Positions 1 through 9,034 are shown, counted from the stretch's first letter. The stretch: 64,000 nucleotides of DNA from Martelella sp. HB161492 (GCF_013184775.1 NZ_JAATVV010000002.1:152301-216300); one strand, 5' to 3'. Notes: generated from the letters alone by a model not told the origin. Program-made: numbers and translations.

Positions 1-38
1 ATTTGCAGTCCTCTGCGTAACCACTCCGCCACGAGGCC
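1..38 (-). tRNA. tRNA-Cys(GCA), 5' half (gene runs off the window)
   Basis: Read on the minus strand, positions 38 to 1 give an acceptor strand GGCCTCG, a D arm, and an anticodon stem GAGGA followed by loop CTGCAAA (anticodon GCA, Cys). The next base, at position 1, is T, as expected if the 3' stem TCCTC continues outside the window. The 3' half is not visible. This copy is probably the functional tRNA and is the left attachment site of the prophage. Its 5' half and promoter region lie inside the repeated att sequence, so they are probably phage-derived in the lysogen. Confidence 0.75.
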
Positions 39-102
39 CCTACTTCGGCAAAACCGAAGCGTTGGCGCGGATTTAGACAGATTCTTATCCGAGCGCAAGG
101 GG
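2..102. repeat. attL: 101-bp direct repeat bounding the prophage
   Basis: Positions 2-102 are identical, base for base, to 50207-50307 (constant offset 50205), with mismatches on both sides. One edge of the identity falls at the 3' side of the tRNA-Cys anticodon loop. The repeat includes the tRNA 5' half, the upstream hairpin CTTCGG-CAAAA-CCGAAG and presumably the tRNA promoter. The integrase gene ends about 70 bp from the other copy. This is the expected arrangement of attL and attR of a tRNA-integrating prophage. Confidence 0.92.
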
Positions 103-328
103 CTTTGTTCGAAAAAGTTTCCCCAGAATTTTCGAAAAAGCGTTCAGGCTGCGTTCTGGGTTTCATGAATGACAAGAAAGGCCCGCAGCCGCACACGAAA
201 GCATCACTAGCGAACCCGGAAAAGTTGATATTCGCTCCCACAGCAGTGCGACAATTACCAAAGACGCTTTTTCTGCACAGCGCTTTCGGTAGAATTACGG
301 CGAAAGTCCAAGCCGGGAGATTCGTTGC

Positions 329-2353
329 GTGCAACTTTTGTTCAAACAACCACACCTATCCATTTCTGCGTTTCCCGATATCGAGCTTCCGCCCTTTTCT
401 GTTATCGTTGGCCTGAACGGCAGCGGGAAAAGCCACTTGTTGCAGGCTATAGCTAATGGCAGTGTTTCCAATTCGGTTGTGGAGAATATACAGCCGCACC
501 GCACTGACCCAGCCAACCTCAAAATAAAGCTGCTTGGTCAGGATGCTCGCGCCATTGATCTCGGGCAACCCTATAGCAGTTCTGATGGCAGGAGAGATCC
601 CAAAGCTGTAGCATCAGCATCGTTTGAAACAATTCGGCTTAGGCTCCTGGAAAACCACCGCACGGCGCTTGAGCATGCAGCGAACCGTAAGCTTCAGGAG
701 ATCCTGCGGCCTGGAGAAGACGTCTGGCGACTTGGACCGCAAGAGGTCGCAAATAGGTTAGGTGAAGCGGACGCTAGCCGGTTCGAACGTATTTTTTCCG
801 AAGCTGAGAAAGCGCTCATGTCCGCCGAGAGCACTCTTCGCAGAGGCCCGCGACCGGGCGCGCAGCAGGAAGCTCAGATGGTGGCTGACGTGCGAACAGT
901 CACTAGGAAGACCGGAATCTCACCACTGCTCGTAGATACCGAGCAAATGAAATTGTTCGCATCATGGGGAAAGACTGATCAGTTCTCCACAAGTCTACCA
1001 CTCTTGTTTGGCAGGTATCGCGATGCCCTAGTGAGGAACCGGCTTCTCCGAATCAACGACGATGCCGAGGGCTCGGCAACCGCGTTGAGCGATGAAGATT
1101 TTCTCACGAGCTTTGGCAACCCTCCATGGGACGAGATCAACAAAACTCTCGATGCATTCGGCTTGCCCTATGAAGTTACACGGCCGAGCGTTTCCGGTTT
1201 CGATGTGGTATTCGTAAATCTCAAAAAGGTGGGCACGGATCATATTGTAAGCCCAGAAAATCTCTCTTCGGGTGAGAAGGTACTGCTGCAATTGGCACTA
1301 TCTTTATTCAATTATGATGAAGATCTCATATCCGTGACGCGACCGCAGCTTCTCCTTCTAGACGAGATGGACGCTTCGCTTCACCCTGAAATGGTCAACA
1401 GGTGGCTTGGAGCTCTTCAGCGTGGCTTGGTGAAGGAGCAACATATTCACTGCATAATAACGACACACTCGCCCACCACGGTCGCACTCGCTCCCGAAGA
1501 ATCTCTATTCGAGATGCAGGATGGGCGCGCAGGACTGGAAAAAATTTCCAAGCAGGAAGCGCTGAACAAGCTCACATTTGGCGTACCGACACTTTCGATC
1601 GACTACACAGGTCGTCGACAGGTTTTTGCTGAAAGCGATACAGACGCCGCGATCTATGAGAGAGTCTATTCGATCATCAAGTCGCAGATTAGCTGCGAAA
1701 GGGAATTGAACTTCCTCTCCACTGGCCTGCGCGATAAGGATAACGTAGAAATCAACGCTGGCTGCACGATTGTCAAACAAACCGTCGAACGTCTAGCAGA
1801 ATTAGGTAACTCGTCGGTCTTTGGCATCGTCGATTGGGACGGAGAAGCCTTCTCCACTGGTCGAATCAAGGTGGTGGCTGAAGGCGAGCGCAATGGCATC
1901 GAGAACATACTCCTCGATCCTCTTCTTGTAGCGCTGCTCTTGATGAAAGAGCAACGTTTGCCGAAAGAACTTCATGACATTGATCGCTTCACGGAAGCAC
2001 AACACCTTGCACCTCACAAACTTCAGAGGCTGATTGATGGGATCCAGACTGTCGTATTTCCTGAAGCGACGGAGCGTGTAGAAGTCGCCTATCTTGGTGG
2101 CGCAAAGAGCAAGGTTTTCCGCGCATATCTCGAAGCTGACGACCATGCACTTGAAGATCTTCTTGCCGAAAATTTTCAAGCACTGAATAAATGGAAGAAA
2201 AGAGGTCGGGGTGAACTCGTCAAGGCAGTAATAGAGCATGTTATATATGAGCTCTCGGTCTATTGCCCCGTTGCATTACCAAACGTTTTTGAAGCCATCG
2301 CGAACACCGATACCTCGTCGTTGGGCGCCGGCAGATTGGACGGGCGCTGTTAG
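329..2353 (+). CDS. AAA ATPase with C-terminal TOPRIM-like domain (OLD-like)
   Basis: A 674-residue protein. Walker A GLNGSGKS lies at about residues 28-35, an ABC-type signature LSSGEK near 311, and Walker B LLLLDEMDASLHPE near 340, which is the RecF/OLD-type ATPase layout. The C-terminal half carries AESDTDAAIY near 434 and FGIVDWDGE near 498, matching the E...DxD pattern of TOPRIM or DUF4435 domains of OLD-like nucleases. Such single-gene ATPase-nucleases are often phage exclusion or defence proteins; that role is inferred here. The start is GTG at 329, with GGGAGA upstream. It is the first gene inside attL and is convergent with the TIR gene. A DNA-repair or toxin role is an alternative. 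Confidence 0.8.
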   Translation: MQLLFKQPHLSISAFPDIELPPFSVIVGLNGSGKSHLLQAIANGSVSNSVVENIQPHRTDPANLKIKLLGQDARAIDLGQPYSSSDGRRDPKAVASASFETIRLRLLENHRTALEHAANRKLQEILRPGEDVWRLGPQEVANRLGEADASRFERIFSEAEKALMSAESTLRRGPRPGAQQEAQMVADVRTVTRKTGISPLLVDTEQMKLFASWGKTDQFSTSLPLLFGRYRDALVRNRLLRINDDAEGSATALSDEDFLTSFGNPPWDEINKTLDAFGLPYEVTRPSVSGFDVVFVNLKKVGTDHIVSPENLSSGEKVLLQLALSLFNYDEDLISVTRPQLLLLDEMDASLHPEMVNRWLGALQRGLVKEQHIHCIITTHSPTTVALAPEESLFEMQDGRAGLEKISKQEALNKLTFGVPTLSIDYTGRRQVFAESDTDAAIYERVYSIIKSQISCERELNFLSTGLRDKDNVEINAGCTIVKQTVERLAELGNSSVFGIVDWDGEAFSTGRIKVVAEGERNGIENILLDPLLVALLLMKEQRLPKELHDIDRFTEAQHLAPHKLQRLIDGIQTVVFPEATERVEVAYLGGAKSKVFRAYLEADDHALEDLLAENFQALNKWKKRGRGELVKAVIEHVIYELSVYCPVALPNVFEAIANTDTSSLGAGRLDGRC

Positions 2354-2408
2354 AACTTCCCATGCTGAGACCTAATATCGAAGTGGACGGTTCTTTCGTG
2401 ACCGGTTG

Positions 2409-2426
2409 GGGGCCGACTGCTGACTG
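2409..2426. repeat. 18-bp direct repeat, copy 1 (left of TIR gene)
   Basis: GGGGCCGACTGCTGACTG, identical to 3608-3625. The two copies flank the TIR gene on either side, about 1.2 kb apart. This may be the scar of a cassette insertion or a recombination site. Confidence 0.6.
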
Positions 2427-2516
2427 ACCGGTTCTGGACGAAAAGCTCAGAAACCTGCTGTTCTGCGCGCGAGCCCATACCGGCCAAAAACTTTCGTTAA
2501 GTACTCCGTTGGCAGG

Positions 2517-3473
2517 CTACTTGTCTTTCTTTCCGGTGATCGCGGAGACTATCTGGACGACCATATTTACAATCTGCGGGTCGATCTGGGATGCATCCAG
2601 CGATGAAAAGGTCGATGTGCGATCTATGTTCCAATGTTGGAATACTTCACGGATTTCGATGCTGTTGGCCTTGCTACCGTACGCCCTTAGGAAGAATTTC
2701 CCGAACTGAATCGCATGGATACGATCCGAAGACTTAAGGGATTCGCTCATATAGGATTTGCCTAGCGAGTAAGCATATCGCGCGAGGGCAGCTAAAATCG
2801 CGATGGCAATCACGTTCAGCAGCGATATCGAGATTGTGCGAGCATAGTCGGAGGTCGCCGGTACTCCTATGATTACGGAATACGCAAGGAAAGCGGTGGT
2901 AAGCAGGCCAAGGAGAAGGCTTGCGTATCCAATCATATACCAGCGCCGGGCTGACACTTTATGCTGTGTCTCGTACTGCTGCTGTGTCTTAATCGCTTCA
3001 TCAACAAACTCAGCAAGGTTGCCCCGGACTGCCTGGGCGAGTTCTTCCTGCTGCTTCTCCTGTGCCGTCCGTCGACCTTCAAACGCTGAAATTGCGATAT
3101 CTATATCGGCCACCAAATCGCTGGCTGATCGGTCTCGCGCGAAGATGACCTGAATATCCTGAACGATTGTAGGTAGAGAGAGATCGCCCAATACTATAGG
3201 AAGAATGAGCATTTTGCCCGACGTCTCAGCGTAAGCGCGAGCGGTCCCTAGCTCCATCATAGGAAATTGCGAGTGCATTGCATTCTCTGAAATCAGTATT
3301 ATGAAGACTTCCGCGGCCTTTAGGCCCTGGTTGAGTTCTAGTCGCCAATTAATACCCGGTGTGAGCCGCGCGCCCTCGATGGTAATTTCGTGCCCGGCGG
3401 CGCGCAGACTGCCTATCAGTGATTGCGCGAACAGGTCGTCCCGCATCGTATAGGATACGTAAATCTTGGACAT
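2517..3473 (-). CDS. TIR-domain protein with two transmembrane helices
   Basis: A 318-residue protein. The N-terminus (KIYVSYTMRDD, residues 3-13) and LKAAEVFIILISENA (51-65) are typical of TIR folds. E74 in MMELGTARA sits where the catalytic glutamate of NAD-cleaving TIR domains is found. A charged, probably coiled segment (about 130-172) leads to two hydrophobic helices (about 180-203 and 214-236), then a soluble C-terminal region of about 80 residues. Bacterial TIR effectors deplete NAD or make cyclic-ADP-ribose signals upon phage infection. A membrane-anchored TIR with no partner gene fits a single-gene defence effector, but this is inferred. It faces the ATPase gene tail to tail and is flanked by 18-bp direct repeats, suggesting it arrived as a cassette. 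Confidence 0.8.
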   Translation of the reverse strand: MSKIYVSYTMRDDLFAQSLIGSLRAAGHEITIEGARLTPGINWRLELNQGLKAAEVFIILISENAMHSQFPMMELGTARAYAETSGKMLILPIVLGDLSLPTIVQDIQVIFARDRSASDLVADIDIAISAFEGRRTAQEKQQEELAQAVRGNLAEFVDEAIKTQQQYETQHKVSARRWYMIGYASLLLGLLTTAFLAYSVIIGVPATSDYARTISISLLNVIAIAILAALARYAYSLGKSYMSESLKSSDRIHAIQFGKFFLRAYGSKANSIEIREVFQHWNIDRTSTFSSLDASQIDPQIVNMVVQIVSAITGKKDK

Positions 3474-3806
3474 GCGCCTCTTTCCGGGTCTAAGACCGAT
3501 TTCAAAATTGCTGGAAATACAAGAAAGGCTTCATAGTGTATTCAATAGGGGAACCTACAAGAAAATATCGTATCGCTCAATGAGGCACATTGCGGACTGG
3601 CAGCACAGGGGCCGACTGCTGACTGGCAGGTTTGGTTTCACCAATTAGCGAAGCTGACGTTCGGGCTTTAGAGGCGTATAGTCGCTTTCGGCCCTATCCG
3701 GACATTCGAAAGGAAAGCCATCGCCGCGGTGCAGCTTCCTCGAAACGGCCATTTGCGTCAGCTTGCAGTGCGTGGACTTTGCCAAAGATGTTGAGGTGGA
3801 TTCGAT
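3474..3806. other. Intergenic, no gene supported
   Basis: Contains the second 18-bp repeat copy. A 61-codon rightward frame from 3632 resembles no family known to me and has no good ribosome binding site. The promoters of the TIR gene (leftward) and the nuclease-like gene (rightward) should lie here, but no confident -35/-10 pair was seen. Confidence 0.5.
3608..3625. repeat. 18-bp direct repeat, copy 2 (right of TIR gene)
   Basis: GGGGCCGACTGCTGACTG, identical to 2409-2426. The bases after the repeat are also similar in both copies, so the original duplication may have been longer. Confidence 0.6.
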
Positions 3807-4931
3807 TTGAGCTATAGATCAGAAGGAAAGCATGTCCAGTTTACCTTCAACACGACCCAAGAGTTTATGGATCGCCGGGGCCTAAGCTTGGATGATATCA
3901 AGAGGGTGACGCTGACCCTCGCTCGAATCTTTGGGCTTAAGTACCCTCGTTTCTTTCCTGTCGATATAAAGACGCCCGACATTAATCGGATGCTGAATGC
4001 CGCCGCTATCTTGGAGCCAGTTGAAAGCTTCGCCGGCTTCAAACAACACATCCTCGAGTACAGCAAGGAGTCGTTCGGCAATCATCTATTCACTGCCAAA
4101 ACGGCTTTGTGGCTTGCTAAGCAAGGCCTAGAAATCGAATTCGAGCCGAAGATTGAAGATCAATTATCAAAACCGGACCTAAAATGCACGACAGCATCAG
4201 GTGCGATCGTTTTTGTCGAATGCAAGCGTGTGATGACCGACAAGTTCTTCGATCTCGAACAGAAGCAGGAACTAGCGGATTTGATTTACAAAAAACTGCC
4301 GACCTGCGACCAGTTGAATTTCGACTTGCTGCACGAGAACGCGGCACACAAGGTCCGGCAGTTGGTGTCCGACAAGAACTTCGCGACCCTAATTTCCACC
4401 GCCGGGATGAAGGGGAACGAGACTGTCGTTACGGCCGAGGGTGAGTTCAATGTAACGGTCATCCAGAGGCCGCCGATTATAGGCGGTGAAGAGAATTTCC
4501 CGACAATGACGATCAGAGGCTGGCAGGAAGATGTCGAAACCGGCGTGCGGACGCCGGGTTACACGTTCATGCGCGGCGGCCGATCGATTGCCATCTACGG
4601 GCCGTCCCCGAGCTACCGGAAGATCTTCGAAAGGAACCGCAGTCGCAGTCGCAGGCAATCGGCGCCGGGTTTTCCGTTCATCACCTTTATCCACGACGAC
4701 GACATTCTTGGTGATCCTGCCGATCACTACCGCTATTTGAAAGGGAGCTGGCTGACGAAGGAGTACCCGGAGTTTAGCGGCGTCGCGCTTCTTGGTTTCT
4801 ATGATCTGGCGGGCCAGGGCGTGCGGGCGCAATTCCGCTTTCTTCCAAATCCCGAGGCAGCCCATCCGCTGCCAGAAGGATTCTTCACCGAAGAGGAAAC
4901 CGACTTCAAGGATTGGGAGGTCAAACGATAG
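3807..4931 (+). CDS. PD-(D/E)XK nuclease-like protein
   Basis: A 374-residue protein. Residues 123-140 read PD, then about 13 residues, then ECK (D124, E138, K140). This is the metal-binding signature of restriction-endonuclease-like folds, preceded by a helix (SFGNHLFTAKTALWLAKQG) and the strand EIEFEPK, as in that fold. No other recognised domain. The start is uncertain: the TTG at 3807 has GAGGTGG upstream at good spacing, while the first ATG is at 3870. It stands alone, without a methyltransferase or specificity partner, between the TIR and HEPN-like genes, so an abortive-infection or restriction role is inferred from neighbourhood and fold only. Confidence 0.65.
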   Translation: MSYRSEGKHVQFTFNTTQEFMDRRGLSLDDIKRVTLTLARIFGLKYPRFFPVDIKTPDINRMLNAAAILEPVESFAGFKQHILEYSKESFGNHLFTAKTALWLAKQGLEIEFEPKIEDQLSKPDLKCTTASGAIVFVECKRVMTDKFFDLEQKQELADLIYKKLPTCDQLNFDLLHENAAHKVRQLVSDKNFATLISTAGMKGNETVVTAEGEFNVTVIQRPPIIGGEENFPTMTIRGWQEDVETGVRTPGYTFMRGGRSIAIYGPSPSYRKIFERNRSRSRRQSAPGFPFITFIHDDDILGDPADHYRYLKGSWLTKEYPEFSGVALLGFYDLAGQGVRAQFRFLPNPEAAHPLPEGFFTEEETDFKDWEVKR

Positions 4932-5352
4932 CTTGGCTTGATCTCAGTCTCCTGAGTGGCGCGTGCCCCCGACGATCATTTGAACAGATAGGACTAGTCA
5001 GAGTCAGACGGAATAGGCAGCTTCACATTGATGTTGCCAAACGTGTAACGCAAAGGGTGTCAGCGACCATCGCTTAATTGCCTTCTTGAGGACCATCCCA
5101 TCGTATATTGAAAAAGCGGCGTGGCGCCAATGCCCAGAACGCCCAACCAACGAATTGGTGAAGGTACACTCTCCACCCTTATGCGACGTCACCTTCGGCA
5201 CAAAGAGCGGCGGCTTTGCAGAAGCTGATCATCATCGACGAACGACCGAAATGGCGGACTTTAGGTTGTGGAAAGAATTGGCGCTGCTTCACCCGTCAGC
5301 CGTAGCTCAATAGAATTTTAGCTACCTTTGGCTGCTCTTCTGAAGCGACCAC
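4932..5352. other. Intergenic, 421 bp, no gene supported
   Basis: Lies between two genes that converge from either side. Short frames (for example 5086-5313 on the plus strand) lack ribosome binding sites and family resemblance. No clear terminator hairpin with a T run was seen. Confidence 0.5.
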
Positions 5353-6546
5353 TTATATCTGGTCATCTAGCTTGCTCCAATCGAAGTTCGTTCTGTTCTC
5401 GATCATCTGCCGGATCGTGTCGCGCAAAAGTCCGGCCACTCGCTCGATCTTCGTGCGGTCGTGTTTTTTGTCCACACGTCCTTCATGGGCCGCAGTCGAG
5501 AGCACATCGTAAACGTCACCAAAGAGCTTCTTTAGCTCGGCTTGTTCGTTCTTAGACTTCCCTAGAAGCATTGCTGGACGATGTTTTACCATCCAGGTGG
5601 GGCCGCGCCTTTTTCGACCTCCGCTCGCACTGCATGCGTCCGCAACACTCTTGGCTGGAGGGTGGCAAAACAGCGCCTCCAAGGCGACACGAAGGCTTAT
5701 CAGTTGGTCGTCCAAATGAGAGACCATGCCCATCCTACTAAGATAGCGCGCCGCGACACGGGCTCTTGCCTTCACCTCCTCATTACATGAGGAAAAATCT
5801 TTGTAGAGTTTATCGGCGGACCGCAGGAAAATTTCTATGATTCCATTCTGCATTGCAGGCTTTCCGCTGAATGGGATTGACCAAGAATAGCCGCGCAATG
5901 TCAGCGGAGTGTTGCCGGGGTAGAAATTTGAAAAAGCCGAAAGGACAATTGCGCCATCTACCGGCCTTGAGAGATTGATGCACATCGCGATATCACTGAG
6001 GCGCAGACTATCGCTGTTATCATGCATCGCCGGCCGCACGCCAAAGTGACACTTCTCGACGGCGCTGAACCCAAGATACAAATTCAACCTCTCGTATGGC
6101 AAGCTAGTGAAACTGGATTCTGCAATCTGGGCGAGCAAATTCTGATCGGGGTGCGAACCCACTTTTGCTAGGGTAGTCCCATCATGAAACTGGAAGCTAT
6201 CCAGCCCCGTCCCCATCCATAGGTTTGGAATGAAGGCATAGTGATAACGCTCAAGCGCGGCGACCCTGCGAAACTCGGCTAGCTGCTTCACGACTTCTGA
6301 AGACGCCTGCATCTCACATTGTTCAACCGCCCACTCTATCACGTCGGATATGCTACGGCTTTCCCATCGGTCTCCGATATAAATCAAATCGTTACTGTCG
6401 ATCATGCGCCAAAGTGATCGCAGTGCCGCCATCGCTCTTTCACCCTCGGGGCTCGACTGCCAGCCAATAACGGTGGCTCGATGGCCTCGGAGTTCCGAGA
6501 AGACATCAACATTCGATGTCACTAAAGCATCGAGTGCTGCGGCCAT
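5353..6546 (-). CDS. Hypothetical protein with C-terminal HEPN-like (Apea-type) helical region
   Basis: A 397-residue protein. The C-terminal quarter has the arrangement of Apea/HEPN domains: LRVALEALFC (about 283-292) and then YDVLSTAAHEGRV (about 345-357), like the family pattern of a short helix, a spacer and a helix ending in a conserved His. The usual R-x4-x6-H ribonuclease motif is not complete, since the Arg position is not obvious, so catalytic activity is uncertain. Residues 1-270 match nothing I recognise. HEPN proteins are frequent effectors or sensors in defence islands. The start at 6546 lacks a clear Shine-Dalgarno sequence, but no ATG, GTG or TTG occurs between it and the in-frame stop upstream. 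Confidence 0.5.
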   Translation of the reverse strand: MAAALDALVTSNVDVFSELRGHRATVIGWQSSPEGERAMAALRSLWRMIDSNDLIYIGDRWESRSISDVIEWAVEQCEMQASSEVVKQLAEFRRVAALERYHYAFIPNLWMGTGLDSFQFHDGTTLAKVGSHPDQNLLAQIAESSFTSLPYERLNLYLGFSAVEKCHFGVRPAMHDNSDSLRLSDIAMCINLSRPVDGAIVLSAFSNFYPGNTPLTLRGYSWSIPFSGKPAMQNGIIEIFLRSADKLYKDFSSCNEEVKARARVAARYLSRMGMVSHLDDQLISLRVALEALFCHPPAKSVADACSASGGRKRRGPTWMVKHRPAMLLGKSKNEQAELKKLFGDVYDVLSTAAHEGRVDKKHDRTKIERVAGLLRDTIRQMIENRTNFDWSKLDDQI

Positions 6547-6774
6547 TTCGTCAATCTGATCAGCAACGGGTTCTATCTTTTAGCTCCAGCCAAAATTATA
6601 GTTCGTAATAGCTGGATAAATTCTAGAGCAAGATATTTACTATGCAATGACTGCTTTTGTCTTTCTGGTTTGCGGCATGGAACGGCCGAAATGGGGGCGC
6701 TTATCGGAACACCAGACGAATAACATTCTGCGCCGGCCTCTGCGTGGGCACATTTCGTTGCGCTTTCCGCACCA

Positions 6775-7056
6775 CTAATTGAGCGGCAAATCGGCTTCGG
6801 CTGCATACTCAAGATCTGGGAATGTCGCCATGAAATCATAGGCCGATAAGACATCTGGAAAATAGATGAATGTCGCATCGAAACCAGGCATGGTGCCGCC
6901 GGTCATCGCGAAGCCAGTATGCCCAAGCCTCGCGCGTAACCATCGGTGGATTTCATCAAATCGGAGGCCGAGCCCAAGCTCAGGAATCGCAATCCTGATA
7001 CGAACGGGAAATTTCATTTCTGCATTCTGTTTCAGTCGTGATCGGGAATTTGCCAT
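6775..7056 (-). CDS. Small hypothetical protein
   Basis: A 93-residue protein, mostly soluble, with the segment FPVRIRIAIPELGLGLRFDE followed by a predicted helix and a C-terminal FIYF strand. It resembles small uncharacterised rhizobial proteins of alternating strand/helix form, but I cannot assign a function. The start at 7056 has AGGG eight bases upstream; an internal ATG at 7017 is possible. It lies between the HEPN-like and SIR2 genes in the same orientation, so it may be co-transcribed with the HEPN-like gene. Confidence 0.5.
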   Translation of the reverse strand: MANSRSRLKQNAEMKFPVRIRIAIPELGLGLRFDEIHRWLRARLGHTGFAMTGGTMPGFDATFIYFPDVLSAYDFMATFPDLEYAAEADLPLN

Positions 7057-7239
7057 CTTTCGCCCTACATGACTTTTGTCGGAATTCAGCGCGGAACATA
7101 ACGGGAACTTACATTATGCGCAACTTCCTAACAATGCCCGCCGAGACTGTTTCAACGGAATGACGTCGGCAGATAGTTTGAATCAGACTGCGCCTGTTTT
7201 GCAAAGACACGGTTTCAGTCAGTCAGTCAGGGAAACGCG

Positions 7240-8910
7240 CTAAAGCGCGGCTACGCCGTCAACAAACCACTTCTCTCGAGAGATATTTGAAAGCTCTGTG
7301 TCGTTCTTCATATATTCTGGAGATGGAAGAAGACCTTTCGGCAGCGAATTCTCAAATAATTCCTTTGCACGCGCAATCTGCTGCGACGCGCTGAGAAAGC
7401 AAAGGTAGTTATAAACGAGCTTGTCATCTAGCTTTCTTAGACGCTCCCAGATTTCCTCCACATCGCTAACTGTCTTTTTGTCCGCACCAACCTTCGCAGC
7501 AATCGCTGAATAAACAGCCAAAACATTATAATGTATCAGTGCGTTTTCTGATTGGATCCCGTTATCTTCATAAAAAGAAATCGCTTCCATTAGTAATGAA
7601 AAATCACCTTCAATATTGTAACGTAACGATAGACATATTATTTTGTTTTTTATATTTTCTGAAATTGGCCGAATCCTTACAGATTCCTCAATGTAGAAAT
7701 CCATTTTATCGAGTATATTCACCTTCTCTCGAATTGAAAGTGTTTCCCGATTTTCCAATATATTACACCAAAGATTATGACTTTCCTCAGCCAGAGCCCA
7801 AGAATACAATTTTTTGTGCAGATTTGAGTTTGTAATAGCTGCATTGCATTTGGGAGTGGCGGCTAATTTTATTGCGCCTTTGAAGTCTAAATTTATGATA
7901 TGATTCTCGAATACCTGGAGCTCCTCATTAAAAGTAGCACCGCCCCCAAAGCTGCCGTTGAGCCTCTCCTTCACGAAATCCTTCAAATCAACCTCTGTTT
8001 GAACACCGGAAGATCGAAAGCTTGCCAAATTGTTGACCAACCGCATCGAGAATTTAGGTGGGTCCGCCAACATTATCGGAGGCCAACAACCTAGCTCTTT
8101 GCAAAGCTCTACCATAAACGCATCAAATTTGAGGCTTGCCAAAAAGTGTGTCTGTTTACGCTTAAATAGATTTCTTAAATGTTGGGGCACCGATAATTCT
8201 GTAGATAGCCAAAACAATGAGTTTCGACCTTTTTGATTTTTTTCAAAGAGTTTCAAAAGCTCATCTGCAACTCCGCTATATCCGATAATTAATAATGGAC
8301 TTCTATTCAGCGAATCCTTGATGAGCGGATCTAGCCGCTTTAGGTGAGGAGCCGTTTCACTCTTGGTATGCCGATGTATATATCCATAACTCTGGCCGTG
8401 CAGGTGAATAATGGATGGTAAGACTATTCGTGAGAGATCAGCGTGCGGTGACGTTGAAAAATCGTAAATGCTGGGATGGAAATCAACCAGAGAGCATGCT
8501 TTCTGAAGCTGAGTATCAAAATTCAGAGATAACGCACATTCAATGTAGCCCTCTTCCATTAGCCGGGCCAAGGCTACATATCCCCAACCAATCGGCTTGT
8601 TCGAGACGGATTCCAAAATCAGATCCCGCCGCGTATTCTCGGGAATGGATTCCATCACATCAGGGTATGCATCAAAGCGACTAGTATCTATTGACTTCAC
8701 TGCCGCTGGAAACCGTTTGGCGATTATGTCTACCAACTGAGCAGCTGATGGGATGCCCCCTGACATCGAACAGCCGGCACCAATGAGTATTCTTCCCCCA
8801 ATTCCCTTTTCTCTGCTCGCCCTAAGTTGCTCACTTACGACCGCAACGGCTCTATTGTAATAGGTTTTCAATTTCCTTCTCCGATGGAAATGATATCTTT
8901 TACTTTGCAT
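7240..8910 (-). CDS. SIR2-family NADase-like protein with helical C-terminal region
   Basis: A 556-residue protein. SIR2 landmarks occur in order: GAGCSMSGGIPSA (44-56), LNFDTQLQ (129-136), IHLHGQ (168-173, with catalytic-type H171) and LLIIGYSG (206-213). The remaining 300 residues are helix-rich and contain no named domain I can place; they could be a sensor or TPR-like region. Bacterial SIR2 proteins such as DSR-type and Thoeris/Argonaute-associated ones cleave NAD upon phage infection. No second component is adjacent, so a stand-alone DSR-like effector is likeliest (inference). The gene is markedly richer in A+T than the phage genes to its right, a sign of separate acquisition. Confidence 0.82.
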   Translation of the reverse strand: MQSKRYHFHRRRKLKTYYNRAVAVVSEQLRASREKGIGGRILIGAGCSMSGGIPSAAQLVDIIAKRFPAAVKSIDTSRFDAYPDVMESIPENTRRDLILESVSNKPIGWGYVALARLMEEGYIECALSLNFDTQLQKACSLVDFHPSIYDFSTSPHADLSRIVLPSIIHLHGQSYGYIHRHTKSETAPHLKRLDPLIKDSLNRSPLLIIGYSGVADELLKLFEKNQKGRNSLFWLSTELSVPQHLRNLFKRKQTHFLASLKFDAFMVELCKELGCWPPIMLADPPKFSMRLVNNLASFRSSGVQTEVDLKDFVKERLNGSFGGGATFNEELQVFENHIINLDFKGAIKLAATPKCNAAITNSNLHKKLYSWALAEESHNLWCNILENRETLSIREKVNILDKMDFYIEESVRIRPISENIKNKIICLSLRYNIEGDFSLLMEAISFYEDNGIQSENALIHYNVLAVYSAIAAKVGADKKTVSDVEEIWERLRKLDDKLVYNYLCFLSASQQIARAKELFENSLPKGLLPSPEYMKNDTELSNISREKWFVDGVAAL

Positions 8911-9034
8911 TTCGCTGTAAACTAAAAATCAAAGCGCAGATGCAGACAAACTATAATTTTGAATTCATCTTATTCAAGATTACAATTAATCCAACCCTCT
9001 CAAACCATCCTCCATCGGCATATAGTTTGAATCG

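Noticed and set aside
5086-5313. A 75-codon rightward gene in the gap between the nuclease-like and HEPN-like genes
   Set aside because: No ribosome binding site, no domain, amino-acid use unlike neighbours.
329-8910. The five defence-like genes forming one multigene system
   Set aside because: They lie on both strands with gaps of 110-450 bp and no shared operon, so a single complex is not supported; they are reported as separate genes.
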